In this document: positions 47,241 to 58,469 of the stretch, one piece after another
Position numbering within the stretch: position 1 is the stretch's first letter
How the letters are laid out: each line of letters opens with the position of its first letter
Notes under the pieces: model-generated
Seen by the model: the letters and a program-made list of their open reading frames with translations, nothing else
What the model was told of the DNA's origin: nothing
The model's database searches: none
Source of the DNA: Plectrocnemia conspersa
Taxonomy: Eukaryota; Arthropoda; Insecta; Trichoptera; Polycentropodidae
Direction: 5' to 3'
Assembly (NCBI GenBank): GCA_009617715.1
Contig: VTFK01000152.1
Coordinates: 2,294,001-2,358,000, forward strand
Length of the DNA stretch: 64,000 nt
Made by a program: the position numbers and the translations under genes

Positions 47241-49149
47241 CCTCTTTTAATATAAACAATTTTGGTTTGATCAGCGAGCAATGTCTTACAATACGAGCAG
47301 TACGTATTGCATAACTTTCTTACCAACTGAAGCGATAATTCTTTTTGCAGTGAAAACATACTTTTTAGAAAAGAATTTAACACTCAAAGTTGTGTTATGC
47401 ATAATTCTTCTCCTCATCCTCCACATCAGGTATTAGAAAACTTATTTTCTGAAGAGTCGGATCATAAATATTTTATTTTTATTTAATATATTTAGGCTTG
47501 TCGGGCTATACGTCAAATTAAAGTGAGCTAAAAAAAATTTCATTTCTTCAAAAATTTTAAACCCAGTGTAAGTTTTATATATAAACGCTGTTTTTCCTTA
47601 TATATTAGTTTTAGATTAAATTCATTAATAAATCAAATAATATCTGCATTAATTTGTAAAGCCTTTCGTTGAGAAAATTTCAATCGCTCCTCTGAGCTCA
47701 AAAAAATTTAATAAAACTATACTATAACCAAGCCATCAAACTATTGTATTTTAGAGCAAGTTATGATATTTGTCTTTCATTTCTGATAAAAAGAAGTAAC
47801 AAAACTATCGAAGATTAAATTCACGAAAACGAAAAAAATTCATCGCTCACATAACTGGTTCAATAGCACATTACTTATTGAAATGTTTCCCACAAAGTAT
47901 CTATTGGTGAATATTACGATAAATAATCAGATAAAGCCCCTGATTATTAAGCACCATGCATTTTTGCAAACTTTCAACTAAGCCTTAGCCTGCTCCACAA
48001 ATATTTTTACTATCATCTGATATGTCACGTTTAAGTCGATTTTACTTCAGAATGAACTTAAAATATTTCCGGCTGTAGTTATTCCATGCAGTCTATTCAT
48101 GTAAACTAGTTACTAAATTTTATTAAACTATCAGTAATAGACAGCAGTGATTCTGATATGAACAATTAATAATTAATAAACCATTATCATGCGGACGGAT
48201 GATAACGGATGGCAATTAGATACAGTATAGCTTAATTACATGCTGGAATATGATGATAGAAAGATCGATGGACGAGGCACCGCCGGTGGTAGTGTTTCTA
48301 TCGAGATCCACCAAAAGAATGTGTTACAATGTGAACGCTCCCCCGCTGTCACGTCAGTGTTAGCAGAGTGTCGCCTAGTTTTGGTTATAATAAAATAAAT
48401 AAATAAGCCCCCACATTTCCATTATTTCATATGGGGAAATTTGCTTTGATATCAAAGTGCTTTGAAATAAGAGTATGTTTCCGGAAGGAACCGAGATTTC
48501 CCTGTACATTGAGATGTCGCGGTCTTGAGATTTTCATTATCAATTCATCATCTTTTATGGGACATTATCGAATTTTCTTAATCCAAAAACTATTAAATCG
48601 ATTTTTTTGCCATACTAATGTTTTCAGTCGCTGTATATAATATTTTAATTAATACACATACTGTCTTTTTTTTTCTTGGACATAGATTATTTTTCATTTG
48701 AGTTGTTACACGGCCGAAGACGAAACGTAATCTACCTGAATTATATAGTGTCTAAAAAAAAGCGACAAATATCACAAGAATCAGCAACACACAATATTGC
48801 CTTTGGACAATAAGTGAGAACGACTACTCGACCTAAGAGCCATAAACCGTTCGAGTGGTTTCGTGTGTGGGTCTCCGACAGGTGAGCTACCTGCATAGTC
48901 AACCGATCCGAGCCGACTACAGCCGAATTTAGCCGAACGATCGGGTATGTTGAACTTGGCGCGAGTTGTCAATAGGTCGCCGGGCGAAATGCACCTGTTT
49001 TTAATAGGGACTTGTCTCCCTAAGCGACCACCGCGACAGGTACGTGTATAAACAATCTGGATCGATGGAATATGAGTCATGGGTAAAAAAAAATTAACAA
49101 AACCTACCCAATTAAGTGGGTTGTCCCATTCCCTATTTATAGAACGAAT
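47241..49149. other. Intron 3; islands at 48180-48420 and 48780-49050
   Basis: Positions 48780-49050 are GC-richer and open on the minus strand for 126 codons (49161-48781; part reads GCSRLGSVDYAGSSPVGDPH). I do not recognise the product and cannot rule out a repeat-derived frame. Positions 48180-48420 are of mixed composition without a frame. Confidence 0.25.
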
Positions 49150-49995
49150 AGTATACTGCATATAGAAAAATGTATGTCATTTAATTAAATACTATGAACC
49201 TTAAAGAGAAATAAATATTAAAAAAGCTAAAATGACGTCCCTGATTCTATACCAAAAATTTTCGGATAATCCCTCAAAGAAAATCTAAAAAAATCTCAAA
49301 TCTATCCCGAAAATACTTGTCATTTCAGTGAAATCATACCGGAATACATTTTCACAAGTAGATATATATTTTAACAGTGAAAATATATTTTTTTCTTGCA
49401 GGTGCTAGTAAAATTATAAGCTTTCAACTTTTACATTTACATACTTATCATTATTTATTTACACGCGATGTATAAATGTTACAGTGAATGTGTAATTTTC
49501 AGTACAGTTATATTTTCCCTAGTGAAGTGCAAATATATTTTCACCAGTAGATATATATTTCTACTAACAAAAATATAGTTGAACTGATAGACATTAGTGA
49601 AATTATATGTTGCTCTAAAATATTTATGAAACTCTATTTGACAGTTTGGAAACGTCCATTTGCTGTTCAAACCCAAAGCTAACTTAATTAATATTCTAAA
49701 ACTAACTATAGTTTTAGAGCTTTCAATAGGTCAAGTGCAAAATACACTTGACCTGTCAGACCCAACTCATTTTTCAGGATAAAATAAGCAAAATATTACA
49801 GTATGTTTTAAAAATATAATAGCAATTCTTACTGATACCACGGATTTAGTATATGAGAGTATTGGTTAAAGTGTATTCAAACCGAAATTTAGGTTAATAA
49901 GAGGGCGCAAAAACAATTATCTCTTCTCAGAAGTCAAAACTTCACGACAAAAGCAATAAAATCGTGTCGGTGACGTTGCAGTGAGAACGCTTAAT
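49150..49995 (+). repeat. Foldback-type non-autonomous element, copy B
   Basis: It carries ATGTCATTTAATTAAATACT, TGACGTCCCTGATTCTATAC, TACATTTTCACAAGTAGATA, GATGTATAAATGTTACAGTG, AAACGTCCATTTGCTGTTCA and TCTTCTCAGAAGTCAAAACT in the same order as copies A and C. Confidence 0.65.
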
Positions 49996-50094
49996 TAGGC
50001 ATAAAAAATTGCATGAAGTTAGAATGTTATTTTTATTTATCCAGAAATTGAATAGAGCATCTGACATTAATTTATAGTAAATATTATGCTAAAA

Positions 50095-50345
50095 CATGAC
50101 AGGCATTAGCCCAATACGTTACAGCGGGGTAAACACAATCAGCTAGTAAGTAAGTAAGACGACAGACTGAAACATCCATTGCATTAATTACAAATTCGTA
50201 TTACATCTTACAATCAATATATGTCACTATCTAGCTCGAATTTCTTCGATATCTCGGATACGATACAAATTTATAAATACTAGGGTTCATATAGGATTCA
50301 AAGTCGTATCTTTCGGATATAAGTCGCCGATTTAGCTTGAAAAAA
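50095..50345 (-). repeat. tRNA-headed SINE copy
   Basis: GACAGGCATTAGCCCAATAC (tail), GACGACAGACTGAAACATCC, TACAATCAATATATGTCACT, then a degenerate head (TAGGATTCAAAGTCGTATCT) in the minus-strand order. Confidence 0.65.
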
Positions 50346-50559
50346 AAAACAGAGAACATGCTTATTTTAACCAATATACACACTGTTAAATCAAGATTAT
50401 TACTGTTCAACATATTTAATGAAGCTTATGTATGTTTCCCGTGTCTAACTTTTTATACGAAACCATTGTGTTCTATTACTATACTGAATGCGACAATAAG
50501 TACTGTCTGACACGTGTCTTAAATCATAAATAAATAAATGTACTTAGTGCAGTTAATCT

Positions 50560-50790
50560 CTAAAAAAAGCTACAAGTATTTTTTTATCATTTTTCTCATT
50601 TAAAAGCAACTAATTTTGTTCAAGAAAATTAGTCGTGAAGCAAAAAAAGTCCCTTGATAACCATTAATTTTTCAAAAGAAAATGAGCCACGTAGCGAAAG
50701 TTTAAAAATCGCTAATTTTGCTCAATAAAATTAGCCGCAAAGTAAAAAATCCTTTAATAACCAGTAATTTATATTTTTAGTTTACTTTTA
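50560..50790. repeat. Tandem repeat of about 115 bp, two partial copies
   Basis: TTGTTCAAGAAAATTAGTCG, then TCCCTTGATAACCATTAATT and TTGCTCAATAAAATTAGCCG, then ATCCTTTAATAACCAGTAAT are successive copies. A third partial copy starts each block (AGCAACTAATTTTGTTC). Confidence 0.6.
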
Positions 50791-51404
50791 ATCCGGCGAC
50801 CCCACAGAAAACCCTTTTGAAAAGAGCCACCGGTTTGAAACTCGCGATATAGGGATATGTATATTTAAAAATACAAAAATATTTAAGCATGTACGAGGTC
50901 GAATATGTGTAATCAAATAAAAAAACATTAAAAATGATTTATAAAGGAATAAAAACGAAATACTAATTTTTCTAAATCTGCTTTGAAACCGAAGGTGGAA
51001 ATACAATTGCAAGCATGGCAGTCAATACGAAAGAAAATTTATTCTTTCTAAAACCTATTGTAAAAAAGGCTACTGCACACTGAAAAACCTGAACAGCGAC
51101 GTGCCGAGACCGATTGCGTGCTACTGCAATACGTTAATGTAATACTTTCAATAAATGGAATATTAAAATTAATTTTAATAAATATGTATTCAATGAGCTT
51201 TAATCTATCCATGCGTAGTCGAGTAATAAAGCAAATAAGTATAACTAATTAAAACTTTATATCAAGAAACTACGTTTGTGTCAATGTATGTTTCTGTGTT
51301 GGGAGATATTATTCATTTTGGGCTTTCAGATCTACAACTTTTTACTTCTAAGCTCAATGTTTCTTAAGCTATTTAATTCGGATTAAAGAAAATGATTGAC
51401 TTAC

Positions 51405-51462
51405 CCAGTCGCATATCGCTTCTTCTTTTGACTCTCAGCTTGATCATACACGACTGGATGCA
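51405..51462 (-). CDS. PDZ-domain protein, exon 3
   Basis: The acceptor TATGTTTTCAG and the donor CTGG|GTAAGT bound 58 bases on the minus strand. The exon starts in phase 0 and ends in phase 1. It encodes CIQSCMIKLRVKRRSDMRL (residues 111-129), the end of helix B and strand F of the PDZ fold, with a basic patch KRR just after it. Exon 2 lies only 67 bases upstream, so intron 2 is minimal for an insect intron. Exon 4 follows only after 36.5 kb. Confidence 0.85.
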
Positions 51463-51529
51463 CTGAAAACATATTTTTTATGATGATACTCCAGATTAAA
51501 AATACAGATGAATAGTAGAGAATGCTTAC

Positions 51530-51639
51530 TTCGTGTATGTGCCGGATCACATCTGCCCTGGACATGTCTTCTAGCTTGGTTTCGTTGACGTCTAGGATCT
51601 CGTCGGCCACTTCGAGGTTGTCTTTTTCGGCCGGAGATC
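51530..51639 (-). CDS. PDZ-domain protein, exon 2 (PDZ core)
   Basis: The minus-strand acceptor CTTCTTTTAG and donor GAA|GTAAGC bound 110 bases. It starts in phase 1, completing a Gly codon with exon 1, and ends in phase 0. It encodes SPAEKDNLEVADEILDVNET, then KLEDMSRADVIRHIHE (residues 75-110). GSPAEKD followed by L.V.DEIL.VN is the hallmark of the helix A to strand D part of a PDZ domain, and SRADVIRHIHE fits helix B. The position that binds the ligand's -2 residue appears to be Arg101, not the His of class I domains. PDZ domains bind C-terminal peptides and build scaffolds at membranes or junctions. The ligand here is unknown. Confidence 0.9.
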
Positions 51640-52547
51640 CTAAAAGAAGAAGAGCTGCCTTAAATAAATGATATTCTTAACTTGTATAAGTATGTATGTA
51701 TATAATTATTAGAAACACTAGAATTTTATCATATAAATAATTCATAATAATGCTTCATTTTTTCAATCATCTTGATTCATAATAATTATCCACACCTCGT
51801 GATGAATAACTAGAATTTATAATTATAAAACACTCTTGTTGTATTTTTATTCTTAATATGTTAGCTATTATTAGTGAAACGAAGATAACCCATTTCAGAG
51901 ATAATGGATCATAGACAGGCAAGTGAAAACAAAGTTAGGTCGTACAGAATACCAATTGTGTCAATGACCGAATTTGAAACACTGACCCGCATCACCTAAA
52001 TTACCCTTCGTAACTTCGACAGTTAGAACAAGCATTTTAAAAAATATAAATTTTGGGTTGTATAACAATTTTACATTATAATTTTCCTACCTGAGTCGTG
52101 CGAAAATCATGCAAATTTTTAAATGTATGAGAGCATATTTTCTAAAATTATATTAACATACATACTCAAATTATGTTGAAAATTCTTTTTAAAAACTCAC
52201 GCATACGTTTCTAAAATATAACGTCGAAACAGTAACCACCAATTATCTTAGTGTTTCTTCTTTGTTTTATTTAAATAGCTAAACGAAAATGTGATTTTTG
52301 AGAGTAAATATTTAAAGTCACGATAGAAGTTATATGATACTAAATAAATGTAGCAGCAAAATTATAATAAAAAAAAAACAAACAAAAAATATCGATTTTT
52401 TGAATATATTAGAAGCTTTATTAATTGCCATAACAACCGTATAAATGTCACCTAGCAACTACTATTAAGTATAAATATATACGTGAGGTTGGAATGCTGC
52501 CTTCATTTATCCAACGGTGGCATATTTATTTATAGTAAATCATTCAT
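51640..52547. other. Intron 1, left part, AT-rich
   Basis: No exon-like segment with phase 1 at both ends could be recognised that would add a canonical GLGF loop to the PDZ domain. No transposon was recognised either. Confidence 0.3.
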
Positions 52548-52825
52548 TGAAACGTGACAGGCGTTAGCCCAATGCATTAAAATGAGATAAGCACAATCAG
52601 CAACTACTAATTAGTGAACCATTATACTAAAATCAATGTCTGTAAATCAGTGAACAATTTAATTAAACATAAATTATATATGCACGACTCATTTGCAGGA
52701 TTAGGAAAACCTATGAAGATCAATCGTAATCATTACTCTATAATAATCACTATTACTAATCTATCAATGTGAAAAATAATCAATTTCATCTGGGACTAGT
52801 CATTGGTCTATCGGCTGTTACATAA
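52548..52825 (-). repeat. tRNA-headed SINE copy with decayed head
   Basis: GTGACAGGCGTTAGCCCAAT (tail), ATAAGCACAATCAGCAACTA, TAAAATCAATGTCTGTAAAT, then ATATATGCACGACTCATTTG and a degenerate head (CATCTGGGACTAGTCATTGG) follow the family order on the minus strand. Confidence 0.65.
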
Positions 52826-52894
52826 GTACATAATTTAATACAATTTTAATTCATACAGTGACATATTTACACTGGCGTTTCAGTGAAATCATAA

Positions 52895-53115
52895 GGACGG
52901 AATAGCGCAGTCCATAACATCTCAGACTAGTAACTCCGAGGTTGCGGGTTCGAGCCTCGGCGGCGAAACTCGAATTTGTATGTATAAAAATTCTATATTA
53001 TTAAAAACCGACCCCAGCTGCAGTGACATTTGTTGATTGTAAAGCACACATAACAATTTACAGTTAATAAAATATATGTCACCGATTCCTAGACTATCAG
53101 TCTGGTGGTTTAATA
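52895..53115 (+). repeat. SINE with well-preserved GGACGGAATAGCG tRNA-like head
   Basis: The head 52895-52968 reads GGACGGAATAGCGCAGTCCA, TAACATCTCAGACTAGTAAC, TCCGAGGTTGCGGGTTCGAG and CCTCGGCGGCG. It has an intact B box GGGTTCGAGCC and a loop CTAGTAA like that of tRNA-Thr(AGU). The body (AGTGACATTTGTTGATTGTA, AAAATATATGTCACCGATTC) is the core found in the SINEs with other heads. Confidence 0.75.
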
Positions 53116-53219
53116 CTTGTAGGTATTCATAATGTTGATTGACTTATCCAGTCGACACAGATTTACCCGTTTTTAACGCATCATTGTCAGATTACAACAG
53201 ATGATTTAATAAAAAAATA

Positions 53220-53670
53220 TAATATACCGGAATACATGTTTATCGATAGATATATATTTATACTAGAAAATATGATTTTACTGACAGGTGCTCCAACTGT
53301 CATTTGACAGACGTAAAACGTCCATTTGCATGCTTTTTATTATATAAAAAATATTAATGAAAATGTTTTTCCTATTTTACTGAACCAATAAATGGACAGT
53401 GCAATATTATTGATGTGCTTTAGAATGAAAATTATAAACCACCAACTTTTTTATAAACCACCACCAAGATTTTAAAACCATTTATTAGATTAATTCGCTG
53501 AGTTTGAACAGCAAATGGTTAAGTTTCAACAATAGTAGTACGATAGATCACCTGTAAAAGGCTAAATGTTCTAAACATACGAATAAGTTTGATACATTTT
53601 CATATGATACTAGTTTGATACTAGTGAAAAATACACATTCACTGTAACATATACAAAAATAGTATACTTA
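53220..53670. repeat. Foldback element copy with inverted halves
   Basis: The left half has the forward landmarks GGAATACATGTTTATCGATA, AAAACGTCCATTTGCATGC. The right half has the same family in reverse (GAGTTTGAACAGCAAATGGT, then GTGAAAAATACACATTCACT, GTAACATATAC). The two halves face each other, as in a foldback transposon. Confidence 0.55.
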
Positions 53671-54300
53671 TAATTCACATAAATATTCTCAACATCATTT
53701 TTTTACTATCATATAAAATTACTATTTATGAGCATGCATTTTCTTAAAAAAATATAATTTTTATAGTAAGAAAAATATATGATCGCGACATTTTATTTAA
53801 TGAAAACCATTTATTAGTTAAACTTAGATCGTAGAAATATCCAAATTTATTACTATAAATGGATATGTTATTGTATTTAAAATAGCTACACGAAAAGTGG
53901 GTTTCATTATTATCAAGTTAAAAAATCATATTCACTCTTTTGTATATATTATACTATTAGCGAGGCCTTTTGGCAGCTGTTTTGTGCTTATAATCTCGCA
54001 CTTTGCACTCGTGATATTAAGGTTTGCGCCCGAAACCTTGCCTTTTTATCTCTATTTATATTCATTGTTATCTGTAAAATATTTATATTTGTTGCTATTT
54101 TATTAGTAACTTATAAGCGTTTTAAGAAATCTTAAATATATGTCGGTCGTCGTGTTTCGTACATTTTATATTAGTATTATTTGTTTTCAAACATTTATTA
54201 ATTCTTATTGCACATTTTTTATTTAAAATTATATTATTTATATCTTTAAAAATATATTAATTTTATAATTGTATGAGAAAGAGAGGCAAAAAAGATTCAC
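53671..54300. other. AT-rich intron 1 stretch
   Basis: Nothing recognised. A hydrophobic 69-codon plus frame at 53897-54106 is composition-driven. Confidence 0.3.
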
Positions 54301-55640
54301 TTCTGTATCAATGACTTTTGTACGAACATACATATTAAAAAAATTAAATACAACCTGATTTTTAAAATGAGAAAATCTATAAACAACTCAAATCATGACC
54401 ATATGTTTTAATTACAATTTCTTCGCATGCAGGTTGCAATTAGTTCCATTAGCGCCAATATCAAAACAGCCCAAATTATGACCCTGAATTAAAGATTTGC
54501 ACTACTAAATAGTGCAACACAAGTTGCGCTATTTTTTTAAATTAATATTTAAAAAATTTAGTTTTTAACACAACCATGATTTTTAAAATTAGCAATATAA
54601 TTTTAGTATATTTATTCACTTCACATGTATAAATAAAACAAATACTACTATGACCATATGTTTTAATTAAAATTTATTCGTATGCAGGTTGCAATTACTT
54701 TAATTGCGCCAATATCAAAACCGACCAAATTATGACCATGAATTAAAGATTTTCAGCTTATATTAACTAGCTTAAACTAAATTAAAAAGAAAATATTTTT
54801 TTAATAATAATTTCATAATAGCTTAAAATGCAACCATTATATTCAAAATGAGCGATTTAATATTAATTTATTTATCGGCATATTATAAAGCAACTAAATA
54901 TCAAAGCAACTTAAATTACGACCATATTTATTACAATTGAAATTTCTTCAGATACAAGGTTCAATTTGTTTCACTAGCGCAAATATCAAAACAGAAAAAG
55001 TGTGACCATGAATTATAGATTCTCAGCTTACATTATTAAACCAATTTAATTCAATTTCACACAAGTTGCAATATTTTTTTAAAAATTAAAACACAACCAC
55101 GATTTTTAAAATAAGCAATTTAATTTCAACTTTTTTTATGCAACTCTTATAAAATATCTCAATAACAAAACAAGTCAAATTATGACCATATGTTTTAATT
55201 AAAATTTCTTCACATGCAGATTGCAATTAGTTTCATTAGCGCCAATATCAAAACAACCCACTTTTTTTAAATAATAGTTTTAAGATTGCTTTAAACACAG
55301 CCATGCATTTTAAAATGAGTAATATAAATTAAATATATTTATGCACCCTATTTTAATACCATTAAATATTTAGACAATTTTAAATATGACCATGAAAAGT
55401 TAACTTAATACTTATCACATGTGAGAAGAAATTAGTTGTGTCTTTAAATTTCAAAAAAACATAAAACAACCATGTTTTTAAAATTTCACCAGCGCCAATA
55501 TCAAAACAGTCCAAATGGCGACCATGAAATAAATATTTTCCGTATAATTCAAACCATCTTAATTCAAATCTCATATTGTATATTCTTATGTATTTTTTTA
55601 AATAATAATTTAAAAATTGCTTAAATCGCAACTATTTGAT
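54300..55640 (+). repeat. Degenerate tandem array, period about 265 bp
   Basis: The landmark ATGACCATATGTTTTAATTA occurs near 54394, 54650, 54918 (diverged) and 55180. It is followed each time by TTTCTTCGCATGCAGGTTGC, CATTAGCGCCAATATCAAAA, then ATGACCATGAATTAAAGATT and CACAACCATGATTTTTAAAA. A fifth, shorter copy ends near 55640. This resembles an old minisatellite within the intron. Confidence 0.8.
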
Positions 55641-55977
55641 TTATTTTTACAACTATTTTCACCAGCTCAAATGGCAACTAATAAAGTAAAGACTTTCAGT
55701 ATAAATTTCACAGTGGGATAAATTACTCGTACGCCCCTCGATTGTCAAAATAGCTTCGATTGCCACGGCGTTTTTGAGGATGATTCAAATCAACAATGTT
55801 GTGAATATGACACACGGGACAATCGATCATTCTACGGTTCTGAAATGAATGAACGGCACGTGGCGTAGAGCCTGCGTCGATACGAGACTCGACTCCGCCC
55901 GCGGCTCCGTCGTCTCGATTCCGAGAAGAGAAGAGCGGGTCGATATCGATGCAGATTCGGACTCCGAAGAGACTCAC

Positions 55978-56197
55978 CGTAGAGCTTGATCTTCTTCTCC
56001 AGTGTCTCTACGAGGATGATGACGTAGCCCTTGAGCTCGACGACCTTCCCAGTCGTCTTGATCTGGACGGCGTTCATCTTTGGCGTCGAGGAGTTCATCT
56101 CGCCTGATTTGGGGCACTTGCGGGTCTCAGTTTCTAACAGCGTCTCCTCGGGGGCGACGTCCCAACTTCGTCGCGACGCCCTCGCAGTCGGCACCAT
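55978..56197 (-). CDS. PDZ-domain protein, exon 1 (start codon)
   Basis: The minus strand ATG at 56197 (context GAAATGGTG) is the first in its frame after an upstream TAG. The frame runs 73 codons to TAC G|GTGAGT, a phase-1 donor. It begins MVPTARASRRSWDVAPEETL and continues to VQIKTTGKVVELKGYVIILV, then ETLEKKIKLY. The last part reads as strands A to C of a PDZ domain, with KGY (56-58) in the place of the usual GLGF carboxylate-binding loop. Met34 and Met41 are alternative starts. The join to exon 2 gives KLYGSPAEKD without a break. The first 40 residues look disordered and carry no signal peptide, so a cytosolic protein is expected. The complete gene would span about 50 kb. Confidence 0.8.
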
Positions 56198-56600
56198 TTC
56201 AAAAATCCATCGCTCGACTGTGTCATGTCCCTACTGTCTAATGTTTTCGGCGGCCCCCGAAGAAGTCGCGCGGGGCTCTACCAAGCGACCTCGGAGTCTC
56301 GTTGCCAGCGACGCGAGGCATATCACCACATCCGGAGTCCGGTGGTGCGGAGCCCGGAGCGCGGACCCGCGCGTGTGCGCCCCTAGACGTGTACCGGCAC
56401 ACGGACCGCCGTCCGACACACACCCGAACCGAGCGATCAATAATGCTACAGCAGCATCTCTCTCGCAGCCTCGCACTACCCTCTTTACCCTCTCGTTACA
56501 CAAAAACGGCGACACCTACGCGATACACCTCTGTTTCGACCCAAAAAACGAACCCAAGCACCTGGGTTACCCTAAAATAATTTTAAAATATGTTAAAAAA
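56198..56600 (-). promoter_or_regulatory. CpG-rich leader and probable promoter of the PDZ gene
   Basis: GC and CpG content peak in 56200-56520, directly upstream of the start codon. Long frames open on both strands here (190 codons plus from 56031, 94 codons minus), which is a consequence of composition. No TATA box is evident, consistent with a CpG-type insect promoter and a 5' leader. The start site was not located. Confidence 0.5.
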
Positions 56601-56636
56601 TAATTTAATATTGTCGAAAAACAAAAATAATCGGAA

Positions 56637-56708
56637 AGGTCCCACCGAGATTTGAACTCGGATCGCTGGATTCAAAGTCCAGAGTGCTAACCATTACACC
56701 ATGGGACC
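56637..56708 (-). tRNA. tRNA-Gln(UUG)
   Basis: The minus strand folds into a standard cloverleaf. It has acceptor GGTCCCA with TGGGACC and a U discriminator, a D arm within TGGTGTAATGGTTAGCAC, the anticodon stem CTGGA/TCCAG around loop CTTTGAA, and a T arm CGAGTTCAAATCTCG. The anticodon TTG lies at 56675-56673. No intron is present and CCA is not encoded. The internal A box (TGGTGTAATGG) and B box (GTTCAAATC) are intact. T-runs (ATTTTTGTTTTT) just past the 3' end serve as a pol III terminator. It matches the conserved animal tRNA-Gln(UUG) by recall. It sits about 440 bp upstream of the PDZ start codon and on the same strand. Confidence 0.97.
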
Positions 56709-58469
56709 GACGTGCGGCGACGTGCCTAGCGATATTACTTTAATGCATATGATTTTTACGAAAAACTAGTAATGTAATAAACTTTATTTAATCATATCAA
56801 AATTTAACAAAACCACTAAATATTTTTTTAACGTCAAATTAACCTCAAATGTATTATTTTTGTAAATAAATAAAACTGTGTGCAGTGACATCTATTGGTA
56901 AATTAAAATGTTTCTTAATGTTTTGTCATAATAAATATATGTTCAATTTTCCATTTTATCATTTTTCATTACTAAAAATATTTTTTTTAATAATTTAGTA
57001 GCCGAGCTGTTTGGCGCTATATCCACCATATGGCGCAAACATATGTACATATATCCACGTCCAAGCGTACCACATGACGCGAACGTTCCGATGTAAAAAT
57101 AAAATTATCTATAAGAATCTTTCCAAATTTGTCTGACATCTGTTAACTAACTAATAATAACTATCAGTCTTTTCATTATTACTCGAGATTTGAACCACCT
57201 GTTAAACTAATAAAGGTTAGTTATTTGGATTTAAAATCTTTTGAAAACACATTATTTGTTCCATTTCAAAACGTAACAAATAATGCGTTCCATACATGAT
57301 TCAAACACACGGCCGACTTTTAATGTTTTAAAGAGAATTAACCCCATGCAGATATTAATATATGGCGGTTTTCAGAAAATATGTGGGTGGGGCAGATAGG
57401 TGCATTTGCCCCTCCATTGAATTTGGCCAGAAAATAATAAAAGTCATTTGCCGACGGGACAGATTGAGCGTCTGTAGTAGAGGGGGGGGGGAGGTCAAAA
57501 ATTCACAAATAACCTATGACATAATTTATGGAAGTCGTTTTAACGAAATATATTAATCTGAATAATATTCTAAATCTAAGGTGTCCAGATTTTGAAAATT
57601 TCGAAGGAGGGCAATAAAAATAAAAAGGTCATCGCGGAAATATCTATTCGAGGACAAAGAAGGACAAAAGGAAGACAATCTTCTTCAAAAGAGAACGTCT
57701 GATCATTTCACTTAGTCTTGTTTCTAACTTTTATAATATTAATTATAATATAAACATTCATCCTCATTTTCGGAAAACAAACATTTCATTGTAAATTTGC
57801 CATCAATATATTTTTATTATAAATATACATTAAATAAATTCAATTTTATATTCTAGTAGTATTATAAACAGTTTTGATACTTTTACACTAATTTTATATT
57901 TTTCAATTAAAAAATTTAGTTTTTACGTAATGTACAAAATCTAATATGAACGTTTATATTTGTTTATATATTGGTTTATAAATAGAGAAATACTCTTTAT
58001 ATAATGTACTTGTGATATAATACGATACGCTTCTCAAACCTGGCAGCACTGAGGCAGAGTGACAATGAATTTATTCTATTAGCGACGCGACGGAAGGACG
58101 TCTTCCGCCGCTAAATACATCCGTTAGCATGTGACACTTTAATTCATTATATCGATGATAGTGCTAATGCCATAGATCGATAGTTTCACAATTATTTTTT
58201 GCTCTGTTTTTCGCTGTTCTGTTTTGTCACAATTCTAATTCAGCATATTCTGTTTATTCATGGAACCGTATTCAACAATAGGTTGAAAATAAAATTTATG
58301 AGCAAATGTGCGTTGAAGCCCTGCATTTTTTAAGCATACCAGCTGAATGAAATCAGGGTCTGCCGATTTTTTCACCCTTAATTTTCCAAAACCATACTGA
58401 AGATAAATTATTTACATATCAAATAATTATTTGGCTATTAAATGCTTAAAAAGTGACAGTTTGCTACGC
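56709..58469. other. AT-rich stretch with repeat fragments
   Basis: Positions 57360-57560 carry parts of the foldback family (TTTGCCCCTCCATTGAATTT, GGCCAGAAAATAATAAAAGT). Positions 57580-57680 resemble the GAGGACAAAGAAGGACAAAA type repeat of 46930-47240. Positions 58078-58125 contain a hairpin around GACGGAAGGACGTCTTCCGC. No gene is seen. Confidence 0.35.

Noticed and set aside
48781..49161. 126-codon minus-strand frame resembling a protein
   Set aside because: No family was recognised, no splice sites of good quality flank it, and it lies inside the long PDZ intron on the same strand. It is listed only as an island.
56031..56603. 190-codon plus-strand open frame, the longest in the window
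   Set aside because: It lies opposite PDZ exon 1 and its CpG-rich leader. It is a shadow of the GC-rich DNA without a recognisable domain.
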